In this document: positions 37,186 through 45,345 of the stretch, one piece after another
Layout of the letters: every line of letters starts with the position of its first letter
Numbering within the stretch: the stretch's first letter is position 1
Assembly (NCBI GenBank): GCA_003856375.1
Contig: CP034120.1
Coordinates: forward strand, 3,529,501 to 3,593,500
Origin: Glaciecola amylolytica
GTDB taxonomy: Bacteria; Bacteroidota; Bacteroidia; Flavobacteriales_D; Crocinitomicaceae
Length of the DNA stretch: 64,000 nt
Direction of reading: 5' to 3'
The notes under the pieces: model-generated
What the model was told of the DNA's origin: nothing
The model's database searches: none
Seen by the model: only the letters and a program-made list of their open reading frames with translations
Made by a program: the position numbers and the translations under genes

Positions 37186-40100
37186 TTGAAACTGTATAAG
37201 CTCATTTCTTTAATCTCACTACTTGCGTTGAGTCAAAATCTTGATGCACAGCTTTATACATTCCGGGAATACAATCATCACGACGGCTTAAAAATCACGG
37301 CCACACTCAGTACCATTCAGGATGACCTCGGTTATTTGCTGATCGGGACAGACGGAAACGGAATGGTTCGCTTCAATGGTTCTACCTTCGAATCCATTCA
37401 CCCCAAAAAGGGTTTGGACCGCCCGTATCATGTAACCGGAATTTCTCTGGTCAACGGCGACATTTACTTTTCCACCCTTTATGCCGGTGTTTTGCGTTTT
37501 TACAACAACCGCATTCACCCGTTTTATAAAACGAAAGCCGATCTGGACGGTTCTGCTCTGCGCATTGCGAAATGTCAGAACAACCTGTCAATCATCACCA
37601 ACAATTTCATTCATGTGGTGGATCTGAATGGAAAACTCATTCTGAAACGGCCGTATCTTTCCAAACACATCAAACGGTGCGTGCAGCTTTTGGAAACTCC
37701 CTACGGAAACATCCTGATTACGGACAAAGAATCCTACCTGATCAATTCCAAAGAAATCACCAGACTCGGAAACTGGCTGAATGTGCCGGATGTCAATTTC
37801 AAAATCGCCTCTTTCTATCAGAAAAAGCTGATTCTGTACGACGAATCGGGTCAAAACAAATACACCTTCTATTTCGCCAATAACGGCACCGTTTTCAGAC
37901 AAACAAAAGAAGCAACCAACTTTGATTTCCCCACGGAAGCCATCGAAAACACAGCCTCCGGAAACAACCAAATCCTGTTCAACTGTTCAAATAAGAAGAT
38001 CTATACGATCGAATCGGACAAGCTGAAACAAATCGTTCCGAACTACGAAAACGAACCTGCAACAATCTACCATCTTTTCATTGATAATTCCGGCGATTAT
38101 TGGATCAATACTTCTCAGGGAATCATCAAAATAAGCATCGAACCATTCACGAAAGTGAAGTTGAATCCCATTTTCGACAATCATTTAATCATTCAGATCT
38201 TCCGGACGAAAAGCAATCAGCTTCTTTTAGCCACCGGCGACAATAAAATCCATTACGGTCCGTCTTATCCGTCTTCCTTTAAAACGAAGGAAAGTTTCCG
38301 GGCAAACCACATGCTGGAATGTCCTCTGGGAACTCTCATTTGCTCCGAAACCGGAATTTATGAGTTTAAATCGGGTGAAATTGTTCCGTCAACGATTCCG
38401 AAACAACGAGGGGAACAGATCAAATTTGCCATTTGGGACGGTGAAAAACTGTGGTTTGCTCCTGCCGGGAAAGGCCTTTTTTACTACGATCCGAAAACCC
38501 ATACCTCAACAAAATTAAAAACCAAAATCAATGCCGATTATTACTATTGCGGGCAGCGATCCAGTAAGGGAAGATATCTTTATTTCGGTACCAATGAAGG
38601 AATCAAACAACTCGATCTGAGCAACCTGGAGTTCCGTCACATGAAGGAATTCGATGATATCGGGGCTTATTCAGGAAACGCAACAAAAGATCTGTACGGA
38701 AATCTTTGGTTTACACTCGACAAAGGTATTGCCGGAATTGATAAACATCAGCGCATTCTAAAAATCAAAGATCAAAAATTCCTTCCCTCCTATTTGTTTT
38801 ACACCCTTTCAGCAGACAAGCTCGGAAATCTGATCGTCGGAACCAATCTCGGAATCCATATTCTGAAATTGAATGAAAAAGGTCAGGTCATTTACCACAA
38901 AAACTACAATGAAACGAACGGATTCCTGGGATACGAAACCAATATGCGGGCCGTTTTTCAGGATGAAAACAAAGCGCTTGTAGGAACTGCCGAAGGATTA
39001 TTCCTGATCAATACGGAAATCCTGAAGAATTATCCCGTTCCCCCGAAACCGATTATCATCAAGGGACGATTGTTTCAAAACGGAATCATCCGCGATGTAG
39101 ATCAGGGAAAATACCTGACATTCAAAACGATTCTTTCCAAAAACAAAGGGCTCGAATACTATTATAAGATCAGCGGATACCACAAATTCTGGATCAAACT
39201 GAACAATCCCGGGGAAATGAAATTGCCCGAGCTTCAGAATGGTTCTTATGTGCTGGAAGTCAAATCAACCTTCGACGGAATCAATTTCTCCGAAGTTTCT
39301 TCCTATCCGATCAGCATTCACAACCCGCTTTGGCAGTCAAAATGGTTCATTGTCATCATTATCCTGTTTTTGGGTTTACTCAACATCGGATATCTGGAAT
39401 GGACGCGGACCGGAATGCGGGTCAATCTCTACGAGATCAGCTACAATTCTCTGGACGCGCGCTTTGTTCCCAAATTACTTTTGTTCGGCTCAATCTCCAA
39501 TGTATTGATCGGTGTGATCATTCACTTTTTCGTAGATAAAAATCTGGGGAGTCTGACCGTAAATCTGGCATCGAGTGCTGTCTTAATCGGAGTGTATTTC
39601 CTTCACAAGGCTTCCGGCAGAAGACGCATGGATTACATCAATGAACTGAGTCTTTATTTATCTCTTCTGATTCTCTTCGTTCAGTTCTTTTACCTGTTGT
39701 TTATTACGAATATTCATCCGTATCCGCTAATCGCAATTGCACTTATTTCGAGTGTTCTGCCTTATATGCTGAACAACATCCGGTCGATCATCATTATTTG
39801 CCTGCTTGAGATCATTGTTTCTGTTCTGATGCTCATCTGGATCGAAAATCCGGTATACAACAGCGTTTTATTTATTCTGACGATCGGTGTTTCTTCTGCA
39901 TTGACGATCCTGGTTACCTACTTGAGAAACGACTCACTGGAAAAACTCTTCTTTGTGAGCAATATCCTCAACAAAGGAAACATGATGGCCATTTCGTTCG
40001 ATCAGAAAGGAACGATCACTTACTGCAGCAAGAACTTATCAAACCTCTTACATATCGATTCCAACATGATCGTCGGGAAGTCACTTTCTACCCTGAATCC

Positions 40101-41427
40101 AATCGTGGTTTCGGCTGAAATGCGTGAATTTTCGCTGGGAGATGAATTTGCCGACGGAAAGATCTTCCTCGTTCCGATGTACAACAAAAAAGGGGAAGTC
40201 GTTTGGATCGAATGGTCCTGCAAGTGTTTTTCAGATTCCGTTCGGGTAATTATGGGACAGGATGTGACGGAGAAACTGACTCTGACAACCAATTATCAAT
40301 CGCTGGTTGAAAATGCACAGGATATGATTTTCAACACCGATATCGATGGTCATTTTACCTATCTGAATGAAATGAGCAGCCGGATTTTCGGATACAAGAA
40401 TGAAAATCTGATCGGGAAAGATTCCGTGAGTATTGTTCATCCGGATTATCGGGATACGGTGAAAGATTTTTTCCGGAATCAGATCATCAACCGCATTCAG
40501 AATACATACCTCGAGTTTCCGATCCGTACCAAAGAAGGCAGAATTATCTGGCTGGGACAAAATGCATCCATTGTTTTTGAACCCGGATCCAGAAAGCGCA
40601 TTATCGGATTTACGGCTTTGGCCCGTGACATTACGGAAAAGAGAGCCAATGAATTGCTGATCGAACAGCAAAACAAGGACATTACTTCCAGTATCAATTC
40701 CGCGAAACGCATTCAATACAGTTTATTGCCGAAAGCTTCTGAAATCGGGAACCACTTTGAGGATCATTTCCTGATTTTCAAACCCAAAGATATCGTCAGC
40801 GGTGATTTTTACTGGACACACCGCGTGGACGATAAACTCATTCTGGTTTTGGCCGATTGTACGGGTCATGGAGTTCCGGGAGCATTTATGACCATTTTGG
40901 GGATCAACCTCCTGAATCAAATCGTCATTGAACGAAAAGTGGATGACGCAGCCCAGATTTTAAATGATCTGAACTATGAACTTCACAAACTTTTGAATCA
41001 CGGAAGAAATACTTTGACTGCCGAAGGAATGGATGCTTTGGTTGCTGTTTTCGAAAAAGACGATATTCAGTTTGCAACCAGCGGAGTTTCGCTCATTCAC
41101 ATTCATCAGGAAGAGTTTTTGCTTTACAGATCGACCAAAAAAGATGCGGATGCCGAAGCGCTTATTTATGAAAACAGGCAGATTTCCCTCATGGATGAAG
41201 ATCAGCTGTATCTGATCACAGATGGTTTCCAAAAGCAATTCGGATCGATCCGGAACAAAAAATTCTCCTTTAAACGCATCAAGGAATTGCTGGAAAAAAT
41301 CAAGGTAGAATCCATGCCTTTGCAGAAGAAATACTTTGAAAACGCCTGGTCGAATTGGTCTGAGGGTCACGAACAAACAGATGATATTACGATCATTGGT
41401 TTGCGGAAGTATCGTTCGAAAGATTAA
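37186..41427 (+). CDS. Propeller/Y_Y_Y/7TM/PAS sensor with SpoIIE phosphatase output
   Basis: A 1413-residue membrane sensor. The TTG at 37186 begins a signal peptide (MKLYKLISLISLLALSQNLDAQ). Next is a large periplasmic region of propeller-type repeats (about residues 22-610, with GTDGNGMVRFNG- and WINTSQGIIKI-like blades), then a Y_Y_Y domain (about 640-715). Seven membrane helices follow (first at about 720, the others about 764-918), then two PAS domains (about 930-1030 and 1035-1150) and a PP2C-like SpoIIE phosphatase (about 1165-1408) with RIQYSLLP, DIVSGDFYW, ADCTGHGVPGAFM and a C-terminal DDITIIGL. Proteins with this front end usually carry a histidine kinase; here the output is a Ser/Thr phosphatase that likely acts on an anti-sigma-factor antagonist. 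No partner gene is adjacent. Confidence 0.88.
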   Translation: MKLYKLISLISLLALSQNLDAQLYTFREYNHHDGLKITATLSTIQDDLGYLLIGTDGNGMVRFNGSTFESIHPKKGLDRPYHVTGISLVNGDIYFSTLYAGVLRFYNNRIHPFYKTKADLDGSALRIAKCQNNLSIITNNFIHVVDLNGKLILKRPYLSKHIKRCVQLLETPYGNILITDKESYLINSKEITRLGNWLNVPDVNFKIASFYQKKLILYDESGQNKYTFYFANNGTVFRQTKEATNFDFPTEAIENTASGNNQILFNCSNKKIYTIESDKLKQIVPNYENEPATIYHLFIDNSGDYWINTSQGIIKISIEPFTKVKLNPIFDNHLIIQIFRTKSNQLLLATGDNKIHYGPSYPSSFKTKESFRANHMLECPLGTLICSETGIYEFKSGEIVPSTIPKQRGEQIKFAIWDGEKLWFAPAGKGLFYYDPKTHTSTKLKTKINADYYYCGQRSSKGRYLYFGTNEGIKQLDLSNLEFRHMKEFDDIGAYSGNATKDLYGNLWFTLDKGIAGIDKHQRILKIKDQKFLPSYLFYTLSADKLGNLIVGTNLGIHILKLNEKGQVIYHKNYNETNGFLGYETNMRAVFQDENKALVGTAEGLFLINTEILKNYPVPPKPIIIKGRLFQNGIIRDVDQGKYLTFKTILSKNKGLEYYYKISGYHKFWIKLNNPGEMKLPELQNGSYVLEVKSTFDGINFSEVSSYPISIHNPLWQSKWFIVIIILFLGLLNIGYLEWTRTGMRVNLYEISYNSLDARFVPKLLLFGSISNVLIGVIIHFFVDKNLGSLTVNLASSAVLIGVYFLHKASGRRRMDYINELSLYLSLLILFVQFFYLLFITNIHPYPLIAIALISSVLPYMLNNIRSIIIICLLEIIVSVLMLIWIENPVYNSVLFILTIGVSSALTILVTYLRNDSLEKLFFVSNILNKGNMMAISFDQKGTITYCSKNLSNLLHIDSNMIVGKSLSTLNPIVVSAEMREFSLGDEFADGKIFLVPMYNKKGEVVWIEWSCKCFSDSVRVIMGQDVTEKLTLTTNYQSLVENAQDMIFNTDIDGHFTYLNEMSSRIFGYKNENLIGKDSVSIVHPDYRDTVKDFFRNQIINRIQNTYLEFPIRTKEGRIIWLGQNASIVFEPGSRKRIIGFTALARDITEKRANELLIEQQNKDITSSINSAKRIQYSLLPKASEIGNHFEDHFLIFKPKDIVSGDFYWTHRVDDKLILVLADCTGHGVPGAFMTILGINLLNQIVIERKVDDAAQILNDLNYELHKLLNHGRNTLTAEGMDALVAVFEKDDIQFATSGVSLIHIHQEEFLLYRSTKKDADAEALIYENRQISLMDEDQLYLITDGFQKQFGSIRNKKFSFKRIKELLEKIKVESMPLQKKYFENAWSNWSEGHEQTDDITIIGLRKYRSKD

Positions 41428-41496
41428 AAACCGGAATATCACTTGCCTTAAGAGTGCATACTATTCTGATACTTTTAAAAGTTTAACGGGGTAATT

Positions 41497-41525
41497 GTTT
41501 GCCATTTGGCAAACTGGCATTTTTT
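41497..41525 (+). terminator. Probable terminator after the SpoIIE sensor gene
   Basis: GTTTGCC (41497-41503) pairs with GGCAAAC (41508-41514) around ATTT; a run of T follows at 41520-41525. It lies 70 bases past the stop codon. Confidence 0.5.
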
Positions 41526-41552
41526 AAACACGGAAAAGAGATGTTCCCGGAA

Positions 41553-42764
41553 TCAGGAAATCGTTTTACGAACCAGATAACGCACCGGAAAATAAGCCGA
41601 CAAAACACTCAGCACAATCACGGTTCCCAGAATAAACAGCACATCTTTCACCTGAAGAATGATCGGGAAAGCTTCATCTCCTGAATTAGGCATTTTCAGC
41701 AAACCGTAATGAACCTGCAACAAACAAACCCCAACTCCCAGAATCAAACCGATGATGATTCCTTTCACTGCAATCAGGATTCCTTCAAAGAAGAAAATCT
41801 GAAACACAAATCGCTTGGTAGCCCCGAAACGTTCCATCGTTTCGATATTCTCTTTCTTTTCAATGAACAACATATTCAAAGAAGCAACGAGGTTGAAGGC
41901 CGCCAAAATGAAAATGAACAGCAAGATCAATACGACAATCTTTTTCTCGCTCTCACTGGTTTTAAAAATCAGTTCATTTTTTTCGGCAGCGGTTTTGATC
42001 TGAAACTTGTTACCGAAGCGTTTTTCCAATACCGATTTCACTGCAGGAATATCCTTTTTGGCCACCTGGAAATAAATCGCTGTAATATCTGTGTCGTAAT
42101 TCAGCTGAACTTCCGCAAAATAAATCGGAACCAGCAAATCAGACATATTAATGTCTTTATTGTAATTCATTCTTCCCACCACTTTGAGCGGGGAAACTTT
42201 AAACGGGCTTTTCAGCCTGGCCATCGAAGCATCTCTGAGCGGCGTATAAAGAATCAATTCTTCGTAGCCGTCCAGTTCTGAAATGTAGCCGTCCACTTTA
42301 TCCAGTAACGACGCACCGATTACTGCGGTTGGTTCGCCGTTTTCTTCCAGATTCGGATATCCGTCTACAATGTGTTTTTCAAGCTGACAGGCATCCACGA
42401 ATGAAAAATCAACGCCCACCATTCGCGCATTGACCCATTTTTTTCCGTGTTTCACGATCACTGTTTCTTCAATGGCCTTCGACAAGGAAACAACTCCGGG
42501 AATCGTGCGCAGTTCATTTAAATTAACGGCGGTGGAATCGAAGGTTTTCCCCTTCAGGGAACGCATGGTAATTGCAGGATCATAATCCGAATACAACTTG
42601 GAAACCATTTGTTCGATTCCGTTAAATGCCGACAATATAATCACCAGCGCAGCTGTTATAACTGCAATTCCGGAAACGGAAATCCGTGTAATCCAGCTCA
42701 CCAGATTACGTTGTTTCCGGGTATATCGAAGATACCTTCTCGCTATGAAAAACGAAACTTTAAT
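41553..42764 (-). CDS. FtsX/LolC-type ABC permease, probable ATT start
   Basis: From a GTG at 42701 the protein would be 382 residues, but the frame is open further up and encodes (X)KVSFFIARRYLRYTRKQRN, the exact kind of N-terminus seen in LolC/LolE permeases. The codon where Met is expected is ATT (42764-42762), just past an in-frame TGA, giving 403 residues, which is the normal family length. One N-terminal membrane helix, a periplasmic domain and three C-terminal helices are present. It should work with a LolD-like ATPase in lipoprotein release. The ATT overlaps the rbfA stop (ATTAA), so translation is probably coupled. The paralogue at 20075-21781 carries an extra domain that this one lacks. 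Confidence 0.83.
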   Translation of the reverse strand: MKVSFFIARRYLRYTRKQRNLVSWITRISVSGIAVITAALVIILSAFNGIEQMVSKLYSDYDPAITMRSLKGKTFDSTAVNLNELRTIPGVVSLSKAIEETVIVKHGKKWVNARMVGVDFSFVDACQLEKHIVDGYPNLEENGEPTAVIGASLLDKVDGYISELDGYEELILYTPLRDASMARLKSPFKVSPLKVVGRMNYNKDINMSDLLVPIYFAEVQLNYDTDITAIYFQVAKKDIPAVKSVLEKRFGNKFQIKTAAEKNELIFKTSESEKKIVVLILLFIFILAAFNLVASLNMLFIEKKENIETMERFGATKRFVFQIFFFEGILIAVKGIIIGLILGVGVCLLQVHYGLLKMPNSGDEAFPIILQVKDVLFILGTVIVLSVLSAYFPVRYLVRKTIS

Positions 42765-43095
42765 CTTTCAATAGTTTATTGATCGTTTCAGCATAATCCA
42801 ATGAATCGTCAATGTAAAACTGAAGCTCAGGGATTTTATGCATATTTTTCAGGCGTTTCCCGACTTCTCCGCGGATTTTACGTGAATTTTGCTGAATGTT
42901 ATTCAAAACGTCCTTTTTATCCGGACCTGCAAAAACGGAAAGATAAATGCGTGCCAATGATAAATCGGAAGTTACCCGAACAATCGTAACACTGACCATT
43001 GCTCCAAGGCAGATTTCACTTGCATTGCGTTGAAAATAAGTAGCTAATTCTTCTTGAATTACCCCCTCAATTCGGTTTTGTCTAATAGAACTCAT
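42760..43095 (-). CDS. rbfA: 30S ribosome-binding factor A
   Basis: A 111-residue KH-type protein needed for late maturation of the 30S subunit and for cold adaptation. Family features are RQNRIEGVIQEELATYF, a central VTIVRVTSDLSLARIYLSVF and RKIRGEVGKRLKNMHKIPELQFYIDDSLDYAETINKLL near the end (read as separate short motifs). Size and order are typical. It is first in an operon with the FtsX-type permease; rbfA and lolC-like genes often lie together in Bacteroidota. Its ATG is only 4 bases from a TAACTTTG box. Confidence 0.95.
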   Translation of the reverse strand: MSSIRQNRIEGVIQEELATYFQRNASEICLGAMVSVTIVRVTSDLSLARIYLSVFAGPDKKDVLNNIQQNSRKIRGEVGKRLKNMHKIPELQFYIDDSLDYAETINKLLKD

Positions 43096-43099
43096 ACTG

Positions 43100-43133
43100 C
43101 AAAGTTAAGAATTGTAAACTCGTTCATACACAA
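43100..43133 (-). promoter_or_regulatory. Promoter of rbfA, probably leaderless
   Basis: On the minus strand TTG (43133-43131), a 23-base spacer and TAACTTTG (43107-43100) fit the consensus; the ATG starts 5 bases after the box, at 43095. Confidence 0.6.
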
Positions 43134-43148
43134 AGGACAACAAAAACA

Positions 43149-43156
43149 TATCTTTG
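43149..43156 (+). promoter_or_regulatory. -7 box for the ABC exporter gene
   Basis: TATCTTTG fits TAnnTTTG, 6 bases before the ATG at 43163, leaving at most a very short leader. A -33 TTG is not obvious. Confidence 0.5.
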
Positions 43157-43162
43157 TAGCAC

Positions 43163-45001
43163 ATGAAATCATTAATCGTATTTTATAAATATACCTTTTC
43201 CTATAAGGTATTGGCAATATTGACAATCGTTTACAACTTATTGTACGTCATTTTCAACTTGCTTTCTTTGATTCTTTTCATTCCGTTTTTGCAATTGATC
43301 TTCAAAGTAAGTGATACTGCTGATCTAACGGAACCTCATTATCACGGCGGTTTTATCAAGTTCTTCACTTACTGCAAGGATTGGTACAACTACACCATGA
43401 ATGAAATGGTGAAAGACAATCCCAAAGAAGCCTTGCTGTTTGTTTGTGTTTCCGTGATCGCAGCTTTTTTCCTGAAGAATTTGTTTCGCTACGGCGCAAT
43501 CTGGCATCAATCACAATTGCGTATGGCCGTGGTGAGAGATATGAGAGACAAGCTCTTTTCCAAAGCAATGAAACTTCCGCTGAGTTTTTATACCGAACAG
43601 CGAAAAGGAGATTTAATGGCCCGAATCAACAGCGATGTGAGGGAAATTGAACTGGCTGTGATTGCCGTTTTGGAATTGGTTTTCAGAGAACCTTTTGCCA
43701 TCATCGTTTCGGTGGCTTCGTTGGTGTATATCAGCCCGAAATTGACCTTGATTTCATTTGTGCTCCTGCCGATTTCAGCATTCGTGATCTCCCGAATCGG
43801 GAAAAGTTTGAAACGAACAGCCAAAGCAGGACAAGAGCAAACCAGTCTCGTTTTTTCGATTCTCGAAGAATCTATAGGTGGAATTAAAGTCATCAAGGCA
43901 TTCAACGCGATTCCTTTTGTAGTTGAACGCTTCAGAAAAGTGAATTTGAGACTCCAACAGTTAAATACCGGAACTTTCAGACGCGGTGATTTGTCTCCTT
44001 TGCTGAACGAATTCCTGGGCGCAACGGTAATGATCTGTCTTGTTTGGTTTGGAGGAACCATGATTCTGAACGGCGATGATGACATGCTCGGAGGAGCTGA
44101 GTTTATTACTTTCATCATTGTGTTTTCGCAATTATTGAGACCCATTCAGGGAATTGCAACAGCCATCGGAAATCTCAACAAAGCGGAACCTTCTCTGGAC
44201 CGCATCAACGAAATTTTAAATACGGATGAAAGCATTTACGAAGTAGATTCTCCGAAAGGACTTCACGGTCTGAAAAATGAAATCAAACTGGAAGGTGTCA
44301 GTTTCAAATACAAAGATGAATGGGTTTTGAAGAACATTCATTTTGAACTGAAACGCGGAAAAACTGTTGCCTTGGTTGGAGAATCCGGAAGCGGGAAGTC
44401 AACTATTGCAGATCTTCTTCCACGTTTTTATGACGTGAATGAAGGCGGAATTTACATTGACGGCATCAACATCAAAGAGTACAAACTGGAAGACCTTCAC
44501 AAAAATATCGGGATCGTTTCACAGGAATCCATTCTTTTCAATGACACCGTTCGAAATAACATTGCTTTCGGAAGAGACGATGTTTCAATGGAAACCATTA
44601 TTCAGGCGGCCAAAATTGCACATGCGCACAACTTTATCGAGCAGCTTGAAAACGGCTACGATACAGTGATCGGTGAACGCGGAAATAAGCTTTCCGGCGG
44701 ACAAAAACAGCGTTTAAGTATTGCCCGTGCAGTGTTAAAAGATCCTTCCATTTTGATTCTGGACGAAGCAACTTCTGCTCTCGATACAGAAAGCGAACGA
44801 ATCGTTCAGGGAGCTTTGGATGATCTGATGAAAGACCGTACATCTTTGATCATTGCCCACCGGATGAGTACAATTATCAACGCAGATGAAATTTTAGTGT
44901 TATCAAAAGGACAAATCATCGAACGCGGGAAACATGCGGATTTAATTGCTTTGCAAGGAACGTATGCTAACTTGTGTGCTTTGCAGGGAATTTTCAGTTA
45001 A
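43163..45001 (+). CDS. ABC exporter, MsbA-like (fused permease and ATPase)
   Basis: A 612-residue half-transporter with six membrane helices (about residues 1-330) and an ATPase domain (about 350-610). The ATPase has Walker A LVGESGSGKSTIADL, Q-loop VSQESILFNDT, signature LSGGQKQRLSIARAVL, Walker B SILILDEATSALD and the H-loop IIAHRMSTI. It works as a homodimer and most resembles lipid flippases of the MsbA type, which move lipid A-core across the inner membrane, though drug or peptide exporters share the same layout. It is one of several envelope-lipid genes in the window. It is divergent from rbfA and has no co-transcribed gene. Confidence 0.9.
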   Translation: MKSLIVFYKYTFSYKVLAILTIVYNLLYVIFNLLSLILFIPFLQLIFKVSDTADLTEPHYHGGFIKFFTYCKDWYNYTMNEMVKDNPKEALLFVCVSVIAAFFLKNLFRYGAIWHQSQLRMAVVRDMRDKLFSKAMKLPLSFYTEQRKGDLMARINSDVREIELAVIAVLELVFREPFAIIVSVASLVYISPKLTLISFVLLPISAFVISRIGKSLKRTAKAGQEQTSLVFSILEESIGGIKVIKAFNAIPFVVERFRKVNLRLQQLNTGTFRRGDLSPLLNEFLGATVMICLVWFGGTMILNGDDDMLGGAEFITFIIVFSQLLRPIQGIATAIGNLNKAEPSLDRINEILNTDESIYEVDSPKGLHGLKNEIKLEGVSFKYKDEWVLKNIHFELKRGKTVALVGESGSGKSTIADLLPRFYDVNEGGIYIDGINIKEYKLEDLHKNIGIVSQESILFNDTVRNNIAFGRDDVSMETIIQAAKIAHAHNFIEQLENGYDTVIGERGNKLSGGQKQRLSIARAVLKDPSILILDEATSALDTESERIVQGALDDLMKDRTSLIIAHRMSTIINADEILVLSKGQIIERGKHADLIALQGTYANLCALQGIFS

Positions 45002-45028
45002 AAACAATATACGGAATGCTGTTGTTCC

Positions 45029-45056
45029 CGGACGTAATATTGCGGAATTACGTCCG
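45029..45056. repeat. Inverted repeat CGGACGTAAT / ATTACGTCCG (copy 1)
   Basis: A perfect 10-bp inverted repeat with an 8-base loop (45029-45038 and 45047-45056), about 30 bases after the ABC exporter gene. It can form a hairpin and could act in termination, mRNA end protection or protein binding. Confidence 0.75.
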
Positions 45057-45127
45057 TTAAAATCACTGGAAATCAATCTGTTTTATTGATGTCACGGGAT
45101 CAATTTGAAAATCCCCTTATCACCGCT

Positions 45128-45145
45128 GACGTAATATTACGTCCG
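45128..45145. repeat. Palindrome GACGTAATATTACGTC (copy 2)
   Basis: A perfect 16-bp palindrome (45128-45143) followed by CG, sharing AATATTACGTCC with the reverse complement of copy 1, about 75 bases downstream of it. Confidence 0.75.
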
Positions 45146-45345
45146 GATTTGTTTTTGCTTGATTTTACCTTGACCGTCATCGTAAAATTTCCAATCACTG
45201 AAATCACAGGAATAAGGCCTGAATTTTTTATGATTTTTTCACGGATAAATCATTGATTCCTACCGTTTAATCAGTATATTTCCACTTTGGTTCGCTTTTT
45301 GTAATTGTACAAACAACTATTCCCAAAAATGGGCGTTATTAGAAT

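Larger units (their letters stand above)
45002..45345. other. 344-base intergenic region with an inverted-repeat family
   Basis: No gene is supported. The region carries two related inverted repeats around ATTACGTCCG (see separate entries) and a looser pair, ATCACTGGAAATCA near 45061 and ATCACTGAAATCA near 45195. A small CCCA/TGGG hairpin lies just before the next gene. No TAnnTTTG box is seen before 45346. Confidence 0.5.

Noticed and set aside
42699-42701. GTG as start of the second FtsX-type permease
   Set aside because: It would cut off the conserved FFIARRYLR segment that is encoded in frame directly upstream.
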